Source of the DNA: Arcticimaribacter sp002477625
GTDB lineage: Bacteria; Bacteroidota; Bacteroidia; Flavobacteriales; Flavobacteriaceae
Assembly: GCA_943846665.1 (NCBI GenBank)
Contig: OX044358.1
Span: forward strand, 1,426,001 to 1,490,000
Direction of reading: 5' to 3'
Length of the DNA stretch: 64,000 nucleotides
Shown here: positions 33,900 to 43,325 of the stretch, in pieces
Position numbering within the stretch: the first letter of the stretch is position 1
Layout: every line of letters starts with the position of its first letter
The notes under the pieces: generated by a model
Databases searched by the model: none
Told to the model about the DNA's origin: nothing
Seen by the model: the letters and a program-made list of their open reading frames with translations, nothing else
Program-made: the position numbers and the translations under genes

Positions 33900-33952
33900 C
33901 AGTCGGATAATGACACAAATAAATTGATCAAAATCAAATTTTACATATAAGC

Positions 33953-35233
33953 ATGAGGAAGTCAAACCTTTACACTCTTTTGACTAGTAAATTATTAGCG
34001 GTGGTAGTAGTAGCAATGCTCTCAATACCTCAATTATTTGCTCAAGAGGGTGACCCAGCGGCAGGGAAAAAATTATTTAATGCAAATTGTGCAGCCTGTC
34101 ACAAACTCAACAAAAAAGCCGTAGGGCCAGCATTAAGAGGTATTTCTTCTAAATACGATCGCGAATGGTTGTACACTTGGATTAAAAATAGCTCGGCTAT
34201 GATTAAGTCTGGAGATGCACAAGCAATTGCAATTTGGGAAGAGTACAACAAATCAGTAATGACTGCTTTCCCTCAATTGTCTAATGCCGATATTGATAAC
34301 ATCATAGCGTATACCGATTATGTTGCCCCACCACCAGAGAATCCAACTCCTCAACCTGGAACTCAAGTAGCCGCAAGCGGTGTGTCGAACGATCTTATCC
34401 TAGCAGCTTTAGCCCTAGTATTTACAGTGCTAATTGTAATGCTGTTCTTAGTAAACAAAACCCTTCAGAAAATTGCAACTGCAAGTGGTGTTGAATTGGT
34501 AGCGAAAGAAGTTAAAGAACCTAGAAGACCTTTATGGGACGCCTTTGCTAAAAATCATTTCTTGGTGTTCATGTCGGTGATCCTTCTTCTGCTATCAAGT
34601 GCATATTTTGCTTATGGTTTCCTCATGCAAGTTGGGGTTGATCAAGGTTATATGCCGGTGCAACCGATCCATTATTCTCACAAGATTCACGCAGGAGCAA
34701 ATGAAATCGAATGTAAGTACTGTCACTCTTCAGCTCGAGTGTCTAAACACTCTGGAATTCCATCGCTCAATGTCTGTATGAACTGTCACCAAAATATTGC
34801 TGAATACAATGGGGAGGAAGATTTAGACAACGGTTACACGAAAGATTTTTACACCAAAGAAATCAAAAAATTATATGCAGCAGTAGGTTGGGACGAAGAG
34901 AACCAACAATACACAGGGAAAACGGAACCGGTGAAATGGGTTCGTATTCACAACCTGCCTGATTTCGCTTATTTCAATCACGCTCAACACGTTCAAGTAG
35001 GTCAAATTGCTTGTCAAAAGTGCCACGGACCTGTAGAAGAAATGGAAGTGATGTACCAATACGCTCCCCTTACAATGGGCTGGTGTATCAATTGTCACAG
35101 AGAAACAAACGTGAAGGTAGAAGGCAATGAGTACTACACTAAAATTCACGAACAATTATCAAAAAAATACGGTGTTGAACAACTTACAGCTGCTCAGATG
35201 GGTGGTTTGGAATGTGGGAAATGTCACTATTAA
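33953..35233 (+). CDS. actA: Alternative complex III cytochrome subunit: monoheme domain fused to pentaheme ActA
   Basis: The 426-residue protein has a signal peptide (about 1-30), a monoheme cytochrome c domain (C46-A-A-C49-H50, G-P-A-L-R-G-I), two membrane segments (about 147-167 and 203-223), then a pentaheme domain with CxxCH sites at 254-258, 275-279, 354-358, 378-382 and 421-425. Six hemes in total. ActA of alternative complex III is normally the pentaheme part; in Bacteroidota an N-terminal monoheme domain is often fused, as here. It carries electrons from quinol oxidation to the terminal oxidase. The next gene starts 26 bases downstream. Confidence 0.93.
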   Translation: MRKSNLYTLLTSKLLAVVVVAMLSIPQLFAQEGDPAAGKKLFNANCAACHKLNKKAVGPALRGISSKYDREWLYTWIKNSSAMIKSGDAQAIAIWEEYNKSVMTAFPQLSNADIDNIIAYTDYVAPPPENPTPQPGTQVAASGVSNDLILAALALVFTVLIVMLFLVNKTLQKIATASGVELVAKEVKEPRRPLWDAFAKNHFLVFMSVILLLLSSAYFAYGFLMQVGVDQGYMPVQPIHYSHKIHAGANEIECKYCHSSARVSKHSGIPSLNVCMNCHQNIAEYNGEEDLDNGYTKDFYTKEIKKLYAAVGWDEENQQYTGKTEPVKWVRIHNLPDFAYFNHAQHVQVGQIACQKCHGPVEEMEVMYQYAPLTMGWCINCHRETNVKVEGNEYYTKIHEQLSKKYGVEQLTAAQMGGLECGKCHY

Positions 35234-35259
35234 AAAATAGAATAATCTAAGATTGTCTT

Positions 35260-38200
35260 ATGGCAGAAAATAAAACCTATTGGAAAAGTGCTGATCAATT
35301 AAACGAGGGAAACCCGATTATTGAGCAGCTCGAGCAAAAAGAATTTGCCGAACACATTCCAGTAAACGAATTTTTAGGAGACTCGGAAACTCTTGAGGAC
35401 AGTAGCACCTCACGTAGAGATTTCTTGAAGTATGTAGGATTCAGTACTGCAGCAGCAACGCTTGCAGCCTGTGAAGGTCCCGTAATCAAATCCGTACCGT
35501 ATGTAGTGCAGCCAGAGCAAATTCGTCCGGGTGTAGCCAACTACTACGCAACTGCAATTGCAGATGGTTTTGACTTTGGTTCTGTTCTTATTAAAACGAG
35601 AGAAGGTCGTCCGATCAAAGTGGAAAATAACAGTGATGCTCCCGTCTTAGGTGGAGCTAATGCTCGAGTTCATGCTTCCGTTTTATCTCTTTATGACGTG
35701 AAACGTTTACAAGGGCCTAAAGCAAATGGTACCGATATTAGCTGGGAAGATTTAAACCTTCAAGTTGGAGCAAAGCTAAAAGCGCTTGCTGCAACGGGAA
35801 AAGAAGTTATCATCCTTACCCAAACTTTTGCAAGTCCAACGACTTCAAAAATCGTTTCTGATTTTATTGCTGCATATCCAAATGTAAAGCAGGTTACTTA
35901 TGACAGTGTTTCTGAATCTGCTGCCTTAGATGCATTCGAAGCAGCTTATGGCGTTCGCGCTCTTGCGGATTATGATTTCAGTAAAGCAGATGCTATTGTT
36001 TCTGTTGGAGCTGATATTTTAGGTGATTGGCAAGGTGGGGGTTATGATAGTGCTTATTCTAAAAAAAGAGTCCCGCACAGAGACCACGGAAAAGCGCAGA
36101 TGTCTCAGCACTTTCAGTTTGAGGCTAACATGACTCTAAGTGGAGCTGCAGCCGATTTTCGTGTTCCAGCAACACCAACACAACAAAAAAATATTTTAGC
36201 ACATTTATACGCTGCCCTTACCGGAACCTCTGTTTCTGGAACTCTAGGCGTTGGGATGCAAGCTAAACTAGATAAAGCAGTTGAAGCACTTAAAGCTGCA
36301 GGGTCAAAAGCAGTAGTGGTTTCTGGTATTCACGAAGTAGGAGCTCAGCAATTGGTCTTAGCTATCAACAATCACATTCAAAGTGAAGTGATGAATGCGA
36401 ACACACCACGCTTGATTCGTCAGGCTAGTGCAACAGAAGTTGCCCAGGTTGTAACGGCTGTTAAAAATGGAACTATTGGCGGACTAATTACCGTTGGTGT
36501 TAATCCAGCACTTACTTTAGCAGATGGGGCTGCCTTCGCTGAGGGGCTTAAAAAATTAGACCTTTCAGTTGCTTTTTCATTAAAAGAAGATGAAACTGCA
36601 TTGGCTTCACAATATATTGCCGCTGTACCGCATTATCTAGAGGCCTGGGGAGATTACGAATTCAAAGCAGGAAGTTTTGCACTGGCTCAGCCAACCATTC
36701 GACCACTATTCGACACCAAACAATTCCAAGATGTACTTTTAGCATGGACAGGAAGTAGTCAAACTTATTATGATGCAATCCAAGCCAATTGGTCGGATGC
36801 AGTGATTGGCTCGTCTTCATGGAATACGGTTTTACACGACGGTTTTTTCCAAACAGAAGTTACTACTAAAAACAACTATCAAGGGACTGATCTAAGTGCC
36901 GAAGCTGTTGCATTAGCTGCTGCTAGCTCAAAAGGTCTAGAGCTTACCTTATACACAAAAACAGGGATGGGTGATGGTCAACAAGCCAACAACCCATGGT
37001 TACAAGAATTCCCTGATCCAATCACTCGAGTATCTTGGGACAACTACATTACGGTTGCAGCTGCTGATGCTGAGGCAGCTGGATTAAAAAACGTTAATGT
37101 TGCCAACGGTGCATTGAACGGAAGTTATGCTCAGGTTACTGTAGGAGGAACAACCCTAACAGTACCGGTAATCATTCAACCCGGTCAAGCAAAAGGATCT
37201 GTTGGTCTTGCTCTTGGTTATGGTGAAAAAGCTGGTTTACAAGAAGAAATGCAAGTTGGAGTTAATGCTTTTGCATTTTACAACGATTTCAATACGGTTC
37301 AGGAAGCAAGCATACGTCTTGCTGACGGGTTCCATGAATTTGCTTGTGTTCAATTGCACAACACCCTAATGGGAAGAGGAGACATCATCAAGGAAACTAC
37401 CTTAGAAGTTTTCAATACAAAAGATAAAGAATACTGGAATGCAATTCCGTTGGTTTCTAAAAACCACATGGAAGAAGAGGTTACTTCGGAAGGAGTAGAT
37501 ATGTGGCAGAATTTTGACCGTTCAATCGGACATCATTTTAACCTGTCTATTGATCTCAATGCATGTACGGGATGTGGGGCCTGTGTCATCGCATGTCACT
37601 CAGAAAATAATGTGCCTGTTGTAGGGAAAACAGAAGTAAGAAGATCACGTGACATGCACTGGTTGCGAATTGACCGTTACTATTCTTCTGAAACCACCTT
37701 TGCAGGGGATAATGAGACCAAAGATAATATCGACGGTTTAGGAGATTCCTTAACTACTTTTGGAGAAATGGAAAATCCTTCGGAAAACCCTCAGGTAACA
37801 TTCCAGCCAGTAATGTGTCAGCATTGTAACCATGCACCTTGTGAAACAGTTTGTCCAGTTGCGGCAAGTTCACACGGACGTCAAGGTCAAAACCACATGG
37901 CCTATAACCGTTGTGTTGGTACACGTTATTGTGCAAACAACTGTCCTTATAAAGTACGTCGTTTCAACTGGTTCTTATACAACCAAAACGATGAGTTCGA
38001 TTATCACATGAACAATGACCTAGGCCGTATGGTATTGAATCCAGACGTTGTAGTTCGTTCCCGTGGGGTAATGGAAAAATGTTCTATGTGTATTCAAAAA
38101 ACACAAAAAACCATTTTGGATGCTAAATTAGACGGACGACCCATTGAAGATGGTGAATTCCAAACCGCTTGTTCCAATGCATGTAGCAATGGCGCTATGA

Positions 38201-38331
38201 CTTTTGGAGACATCAACGACAAAGAAAGTGAAATTACCAAGTTAAAAGAAAACGATCGTATGTATCACCTTTTGGAAAGCGTAGGGACAAAACCCAACGT
38301 GATGTACCAAACAAAAGTGAGAAATACTTAA
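35260..38331 (+). CDS. actB: Alternative complex III iron-sulfur subunit ActB
   Basis: The 1023-residue protein fuses a molybdopterin-oxidoreductase-like half and a ferredoxin-like half. A twin-arginine motif S51-R-R-D-F-L-K sits about 50 residues from the start, with a lipobox-like cysteine at C71. The C-terminal part has four cysteine groups for iron-sulfur clusters: C-T-G-C-G-A-C-V-I-A-C, C-Q-H-C-N-H-A-P-C, C-V-G-T-R-Y-C-A-N-N-C-P, and C-S-M-C-I-Q-K with A-C-S-N-A-C. In known ActB no molybdenum cofactor is bound. It lies between actA and actC in the order typical of the complex. Confidence 0.95.
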   Translation: MAENKTYWKSADQLNEGNPIIEQLEQKEFAEHIPVNEFLGDSETLEDSSTSRRDFLKYVGFSTAAATLAACEGPVIKSVPYVVQPEQIRPGVANYYATAIADGFDFGSVLIKTREGRPIKVENNSDAPVLGGANARVHASVLSLYDVKRLQGPKANGTDISWEDLNLQVGAKLKALAATGKEVIILTQTFASPTTSKIVSDFIAAYPNVKQVTYDSVSESAALDAFEAAYGVRALADYDFSKADAIVSVGADILGDWQGGGYDSAYSKKRVPHRDHGKAQMSQHFQFEANMTLSGAAADFRVPATPTQQKNILAHLYAALTGTSVSGTLGVGMQAKLDKAVEALKAAGSKAVVVSGIHEVGAQQLVLAINNHIQSEVMNANTPRLIRQASATEVAQVVTAVKNGTIGGLITVGVNPALTLADGAAFAEGLKKLDLSVAFSLKEDETALASQYIAAVPHYLEAWGDYEFKAGSFALAQPTIRPLFDTKQFQDVLLAWTGSSQTYYDAIQANWSDAVIGSSSWNTVLHDGFFQTEVTTKNNYQGTDLSAEAVALAAASSKGLELTLYTKTGMGDGQQANNPWLQEFPDPITRVSWDNYITVAAADAEAAGLKNVNVANGALNGSYAQVTVGGTTLTVPVIIQPGQAKGSVGLALGYGEKAGLQEEMQVGVNAFAFYNDFNTVQEASIRLADGFHEFACVQLHNTLMGRGDIIKETTLEVFNTKDKEYWNAIPLVSKNHMEEEVTSEGVDMWQNFDRSIGHHFNLSIDLNACTGCGACVIACHSENNVPVVGKTEVRRSRDMHWLRIDRYYSSETTFAGDNETKDNIDGLGDSLTTFGEMENPSENPQVTFQPVMCQHCNHAPCETVCPVAASSHGRQGQNHMAYNRCVGTRYCANNCPYKVRRFNWFLYNQNDEFDYHMNNDLGRMVLNPDVVVRSRGVMEKCSMCIQKTQKTILDAKLDGRPIEDGEFQTACSNACSNGAMTFGDINDKESEITKLKENDRMYHLLESVGTKPNVMYQTKVRNT

Positions 38332-38356
38332 TATAAAAATAATAAATCAATAGCGT

Positions 38357-39745
38357 ATGGCCTCGCATTACGAAGCACCTATTAGAAAACCCTTAGTAAC
38401 TGGAAACAAGTCGTATCACGATGTGACGATTGACGTCGCAGCTCCAGTTGAAGGAAAAGCAAACACTCAGTGGTGGATTGTTTTTGGTATTGCACTTTCT
38501 GCTTTTTTGTGGGGAGTTGGATGTATGATTTACACCATTTCAACTGGGATTGGAACTTGGGGTCTGAATAAGACTGTAGGTTGGGCCTGGGATATCACCA
38601 ACTTTGTATGGTGGGTAGGAATCGGTCACGCAGGAACTTTAATTTCTGCAGTACTTTTATTATTCCGTCAAAAATGGAGAATGGCAATTAACCGTTCTGC
38701 AGAAGCCATGACCATTTTCTCAGTTATCCAAGCAGGTTTGTTTCCAATCATTCACATGGGACGTCCCTGGTTAGCGTATTGGGTATTACCTATTCCTAAC
38801 TCCTTTGGATCACTTTGGGTGAACTTTAACTCTCCTTTACTTTGGGATGTTTTTGCAATCTCAACCTATTTATCGGTATCTCTAGTTTTCTGGTGGACTG
38901 GTTTATTACCTGATTTTGCGATGTTACGAGATCGCGCAATTCGACCTTTTCAAAAGAAAATCTACTCTTTATTGAGTTTTGGTTGGTCGGGTAGAGCAAA
39001 AGACTGGCAACGATTTGAAGAAGTTTCTTTGGTATTGGCTGGTTTAGCTACTCCCTTAGTACTTTCAGTTCACACCATTGTATCATTTGACTTTGCAACG
39101 TCGGTTATTCCGGGATGGCACACCACTATTTTCCCTCCATATTTTGTTGCTGGAGCGATTTTTTCTGGTTTTGCTATGGTAAACACCCTGTTGATCATCA
39201 TGCGTAAGGTTTCTCATTTAGAAGATTATATTACGGTACAACACATTGAATTGATGAACATCGTAATCATGATTACCGGTTCAATCGTTGGAGTCGCCTA
39301 CATAACTGAGCTGTTTATCGCTTGGTACTCTGGAGTAGAATACGAACAATATGCATTCCTCAACCGTGCAACGGGTCCTTACTGGTGGGCATATTGGGCA
39401 ATGATGTCTTGTAATGTATTTTCACCACAGTTTATGTGGTTCAAGAAACTACGTACCAGCATTGTATTCTCCTTTGTCATATCTATTGTTGTGAATATCG
39501 GAATGTGGTTTGAGCGTTTTGTAATCATTGTAACCTCGTTACACCGCGATTACTTACCTTCTTCTTGGACGATGTTTTCACCAACCTTTGTTGATATTGG
39601 GATCTTCATTGGTACTATTGGATTCTTCTTCGTGTTATTTTTATTATACGCAAGAACGTTCCCAGTAATTGCACAAGCAGAAGTAAAAACAATTTTGAAG
39701 TCTTCGGGCGAGAATTATAAAAAAATAAGAGACGGAAATGAGTAA
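38357..39745 (+). CDS. actC: Alternative complex III quinol-binding membrane subunit ActC (NrfD-like)
   Basis: The 462-residue protein has about ten transmembrane helices and belongs to the NrfD/PsrC family. Early features include W-W-V-G-I-G-H-A-G-T-L-I-S-A and the P-I-I-H-M-G-R-P-W helix end. In alternative complex III, ActC holds the quinol site and interacts with the iron-sulfur subunit. Its last eight bases overlap the start of actD. Confidence 0.95.
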   Translation: MASHYEAPIRKPLVTGNKSYHDVTIDVAAPVEGKANTQWWIVFGIALSAFLWGVGCMIYTISTGIGTWGLNKTVGWAWDITNFVWWVGIGHAGTLISAVLLLFRQKWRMAINRSAEAMTIFSVIQAGLFPIIHMGRPWLAYWVLPIPNSFGSLWVNFNSPLLWDVFAISTYLSVSLVFWWTGLLPDFAMLRDRAIRPFQKKIYSLLSFGWSGRAKDWQRFEEVSLVLAGLATPLVLSVHTIVSFDFATSVIPGWHTTIFPPYFVAGAIFSGFAMVNTLLIIMRKVSHLEDYITVQHIELMNIVIMITGSIVGVAYITELFIAWYSGVEYEQYAFLNRATGPYWWAYWAMMSCNVFSPQFMWFKKLRTSIVFSFVISIVVNIGMWFERFVIIVTSLHRDYLPSSWTMFSPTFVDIGIFIGTIGFFFVLFLLYARTFPVIAQAEVKTILKSSGENYKKIRDGNE

Positions 39746-40268
39746 TCAAGTACTACATGCGCTTTACGACGATGATGACGTGCTATTGAATGCCGTTAAA
39801 GAAGTTCGAGAGCACAAGCATCACATCGAAGAAATCTATACGCCCTTTCCAGTTCACGGACTAGATAAGGCTATGGGGTTAGAAGGAACACGAATCGCTA
39901 TTATGGCATTCATATACGGTTGTATCGGTCTTGGCGTTGCCATTACGATGATCAATTTTATTATGATTGAAGATTGGCCACAAAACATTGGAGGTAAACC
40001 AAGTTTCAGTTTCTTGGAAAATCTTCCTGCCTTTGTTCCTGTGATTTTTGAAATGACCGTTTTCTTTGCAGCTCACTTAATGGTAATTACTTTTTATATG
40101 AGAAGTAGGTTATGGCCTTTTAAGGAAGCAGAAAATCCAAACCCTTTGACCACAGATGATAAATTCTTAATGGAAGTTGAAATCAACGGAAATGAAGAAG
40201 AATTGACTGCATTGTTGAAAAAGACAGGTGCAATCGAGATTACCATCCCTCAAAACCACGAAGAATAA
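39738..40268 (+). CDS. actD: Alternative complex III subunit ActD (DUF3341)
   Basis: The 176-residue protein has two transmembrane helices (about 53-74 and 97-118) with a charged N-terminal domain, as in DUF3341/ActD. It has no cofactor motif. Overlaps with actC (eight bases) and actE (one base, TAATG) show translational coupling. Confidence 0.92.
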   Translation: MSNQVLHALYDDDDVLLNAVKEVREHKHHIEEIYTPFPVHGLDKAMGLEGTRIAIMAFIYGCIGLGVAITMINFIMIEDWPQNIGGKPSFSFLENLPAFVPVIFEMTVFFAAHLMVITFYMRSRLWPFKEAENPNPLTTDDKFLMEVEINGNEEELTALLKKTGAIEITIPQNHEE

Positions 40269-40819
40269 TGAAAAAGATACTTTATATAGCACTTAGTAGT
40301 GTCCTTTTACTTGGTTTAAGTTCTTGTCAAGATAACAGCAAACCAAACTATCAGTATTTTCCTAATATGTACGTCCCTGTTGGTTATGAAGCTTATGCAG
40401 ATTCTGATGCTTTTGCCAATGGAATCGAAGCTCAATTGCCAGCCGAAGGTTCTATTGCTAGAGGATGGCAGCCTTACGATTATCCAGATACGAATGAAGG
40501 ATATGAAGCAGCTAAAGCAAATCTTACTTCTCTTTTAGAGGATACAGAAGCGAATAAAGCCAACGGAAAAGAATTATACGGTATTTACTGCGCTGTTTGT
40601 CATGGTATTAAAGGAGACGGACAGGGTATTTTAATGACACGTGAAAAATTTCTCGGGATCCCGAGTTATGCCGACCGAGATATCAATCCAGGAAGTATTT
40701 ACCATGTTTTAATGTACGGTAAAAATGCAATGGGGTCGCACGCAGGTCAAGTAAATGCAACAGAACGCTGGCAAATTGCACAGCATGTAATGGAATTAAG
40801 AGGAAACCTTATCAAATAA
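40268..40819 (+). CDS. actE: Alternative complex III monoheme cytochrome lipoprotein ActE
   Basis: The 183-residue protein has a lipoprotein signal with C20 (L-S-S-C), a proline/tyrosine-rich stretch, and one heme c site, C108-A-V-C111-H112, followed by G-I-K-G-D-G-Q-G. A later methionine-containing loop (Y-G-K-N-A-M-G-S-H) can give the axial ligand. ActE passes electrons from ActA towards the oxidase. The ATG overlaps the actD stop by one base. Confidence 0.93.
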   Translation: MKKILYIALSSVLLLGLSSCQDNSKPNYQYFPNMYVPVGYEAYADSDAFANGIEAQLPAEGSIARGWQPYDYPDTNEGYEAAKANLTSLLEDTEANKANGKELYGIYCAVCHGIKGDGQGILMTREKFLGIPSYADRDINPGSIYHVLMYGKNAMGSHAGQVNATERWQIAQHVMELRGNLIK

Positions 40820-40834
40820 TATAGCATAAAATTT

Positions 40835-42211
40835 ATGTATACTTTTCCAAATAAACTCAAAAATATTGCCAGAGCCCTAATGATCTTAGGATTTATTGGA
40901 CTGGTCTTTAGTTTTTTAGGCGCACCTAAAAACATAACAGAGGCTAAGGCTATGGTTGCCACAGAACATCACGGCGAAGGTCATGGTGAAGCTGCTGAAC
41001 ATCACGAAGAAGCATCTGAAGCACATGCCGAAGATACGCATGCAGAGGAAGCTCATGCAACTGAAGCTCATGCTGAAACTGCTCATGATGAAGGTTCTCA
41101 CGACAGTTCTCACGACGAACACTTATTACACCAATTACAAAACAAGCCATGGGCAGCGCTGTATGTTGCAGCCTTTTTCTTTTTTATGATTCCTTTGGGT
41201 GTTCTTGCTTTTTATGCAATTCAACGTGCGGCTCAAGCAGGTTGGTCTCCAGTTTTATATCGTGTTATGGAAGGAATTACAGGATACCTTTTACCGGGTG
41301 GAATTATTGTAATCGTAATCCTAGCCTTATCGGGAATGCATTTCAACCATTTATTTATTTGGATGGATCCAGAAGTAGTCGCTCATGATAAGTTAATTGC
41401 GGGTAAGGTAGCGTTTTTAAATCTTCCTTTTTTCTTAGGAAGAGCAGTATTCTTCTTAGCGGGATGGTCGTTATACCGATACTTTTCTAGAAAATTTTCT
41501 TTGGCACAAGATCAAGCTACGGATATTTCTAACCACAAGAAAAACTTTAGAATCTCTGCTGCATTCCTTGTTTTTTATATCGTTACAGAATCGATTATGT
41601 CCTGGGATTGGATCATGTCGATCGACCCGCACTGGTTCAGTACTTTATTTGGATGGTATGTTTTTGCCAGTATGTTTGTTTCTGGAATCACAGCAATTGC
41701 TTTGGTGACCATTTATCTTAAATCTCAAGGGTATTTAGAGTTTGTAAACGACAGTCACATTCATGATCTCGGAAAATTCATGTTTGGAATCAGCGTATTT
41801 TGGACCTACCTCTGGTTTTCACAGTTCATGCTGATCTGGTACTCTAACATTCCAGAAGAAGTAACTTATTTCATCACACGAATTGAAGACTACAACATCA
41901 CCTTCTTTGGAATGGTAGCCATGAATTTTGTTTTCCCTTTATTGATATTAATGAATAGCGACTACAAGCGTACGAACTACTTCATCATCATGGCGGGTAT
42001 TGTTATTATTTTAGGACATTATTTAGATGTATTCAATATGATTATGCCATCGGCAGTAGGAGATCAATGGTTTATTGGTGTCGCTGAAATAGGAGGCTTT
42101 TTATTCTTCTTAGGCTTATTCATATATACAGTATTTACAGAATTAACGAAGGCACCACTTCTCGCAAAAGGAGATCCTTATATGGGAGAGAGTGAGCGTT
42201 TTCATTACTAA
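40835..42211 (+). CDS. actF: Alternative complex III membrane subunit ActF with a His-rich loop
   Basis: The 458-residue protein has about ten membrane helices and resembles ActC without its quinol site. After the first helix (about 10-30) comes a loop of 55 residues (45-99) holding 14 histidines with many Glu and Ala, then the second helix (W-A-A-L-Y-V-A-A-F-F). The remainder is the standard ActF core. The His-rich loop could bind metal; that is inference. It is 15 bases after actE and 26 before coxB, linking complex III and oxidase in one transcript. Confidence 0.93.
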   Translation: MYTFPNKLKNIARALMILGFIGLVFSFLGAPKNITEAKAMVATEHHGEGHGEAAEHHEEASEAHAEDTHAEEAHATEAHAETAHDEGSHDSSHDEHLLHQLQNKPWAALYVAAFFFFMIPLGVLAFYAIQRAAQAGWSPVLYRVMEGITGYLLPGGIIVIVILALSGMHFNHLFIWMDPEVVAHDKLIAGKVAFLNLPFFLGRAVFFLAGWSLYRYFSRKFSLAQDQATDISNHKKNFRISAAFLVFYIVTESIMSWDWIMSIDPHWFSTLFGWYVFASMFVSGITAIALVTIYLKSQGYLEFVNDSHIHDLGKFMFGISVFWTYLWFSQFMLIWYSNIPEEVTYFITRIEDYNITFFGMVAMNFVFPLLILMNSDYKRTNYFIIMAGIVIILGHYLDVFNMIMPSAVGDQWFIGVAEIGGFLFFLGLFIYTVFTELTKAPLLAKGDPYMGESERFHY

Positions 42212-42237
42212 TTAAAAATTTAATAGAAAAGAGATAA

Positions 42238-43302
42238 ATGACGGCAATACTAACCCTTACGGTACTTTTTCTAATTGCTATATCCCTGTGGCAAGTAGCT
42301 AAAATTTTTGAGATGTCTCAGCCCTCAAAAAACAATACTCAAGTAGCCAATGACCGCGATAATGATATTCAAGGAAAATTGATGTTTGCTTTTTTAGCAT
42401 TCTTATATATCCTAACCTTATATTCTTTTTGGAAATGGGGAGATGTACTCTTACCAGCAGCTGCCTCTGAACACGGAAGCGATTACGATAGTTTGATGTG
42501 GATTTCTTTTGCATTGATCTTTTTTGTTCAAACAGTTACTCAAGCATTACTGCACTATTTTTCTTACAAATACAGAGGAGAACCAGGCAAGAAAGCCTTG
42601 TTTTATGCAGACAATAACCGCCTAGAAGCCATCTGGACTATTATTCCTGTGATTACTTTAGCGGGTCTTATTCTTTACGGACTGTATACTTGGACCAACA
42701 TCATGACGGTAGAAGAAAATGATGAAGCCCTCGTTGTAGAATTATACGCCCAACAATTTAATTGGAAAGCACGTTATTCTGGAGCAGACGGTGTCCTTGG
42801 AGATGCAAATGTTCGTTTTTTACAAGATTTCGACGGAAAGAACCTTGTCGGTATCGATGCAACTGATCCCAACGGATTAGATGATGTTGTAGTACAAGAA
42901 TTACACTTACCCGTTGGACGTGAGATTATTTTTAAAATGCGATCACAAGACGTACTTCACTCAGCTTATATGCCTCACTTTAGAGCTCAAATGAATTGCG
43001 TTCCTGGGATGATTACTGAATTTGCTTTCACACCCATTACAACTACAGACGATATGCGTCGTGATCCAGATGTTCTAGCCAAAGTGAAAAAAATCAATAA
43101 AATTAGAGCTGAAAACAGCAAAGAGTTGGTTGCTAATGGAGACGAAGCTTTAGAACCTTATATTTTCGACTACCTTTTATTATGTAACAAAATTTGTGGT
43201 GCATCGCATTACAATATGCAAATGAAGATCATCGTTGAAACACCAGAAGAGTATCAAGCTTGGATCGACCAACAGCAAACTTTTGCTCAAGTAATTCAAT
43301 AA
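42238..43302 (+). CDS. coxB: Cytochrome c oxidase subunit II
   Basis: The 354-residue protein has an N-terminal helix (2-22), further helices near 45-68, 83-105 and 126-147, and a periplasmic CuA domain. The CuA ligands are complete: C316-N-K-I-C320-G-A-S-H324-Y-N-M327, with the upstream His in D-V-L-H-S-A-Y. The extra N-terminal helices are usual for Bacteroidota. There is no fused cytochrome c domain, so electrons probably come through ActA or ActE hemes. coxA follows after 23 bases. Confidence 0.95.
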   Translation: MTAILTLTVLFLIAISLWQVAKIFEMSQPSKNNTQVANDRDNDIQGKLMFAFLAFLYILTLYSFWKWGDVLLPAAASEHGSDYDSLMWISFALIFFVQTVTQALLHYFSYKYRGEPGKKALFYADNNRLEAIWTIIPVITLAGLILYGLYTWTNIMTVEENDEALVVELYAQQFNWKARYSGADGVLGDANVRFLQDFDGKNLVGIDATDPNGLDDVVVQELHLPVGREIIFKMRSQDVLHSAYMPHFRAQMNCVPGMITEFAFTPITTTDDMRRDPDVLAKVKKINKIRAENSKELVANGDEALEPYIFDYLLLCNKICGASHYNMQMKIIVETPEEYQAWIDQQQTFAQVIQ

Positions 43303-43325
43303 ATTAACCTAATAAACACATAGAT

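Noticed and set aside
40916..41189. Several short open frames, both strands, over the start of actF
   Set aside because: They come from the repetitive His-rich codons of actF read in other frames.
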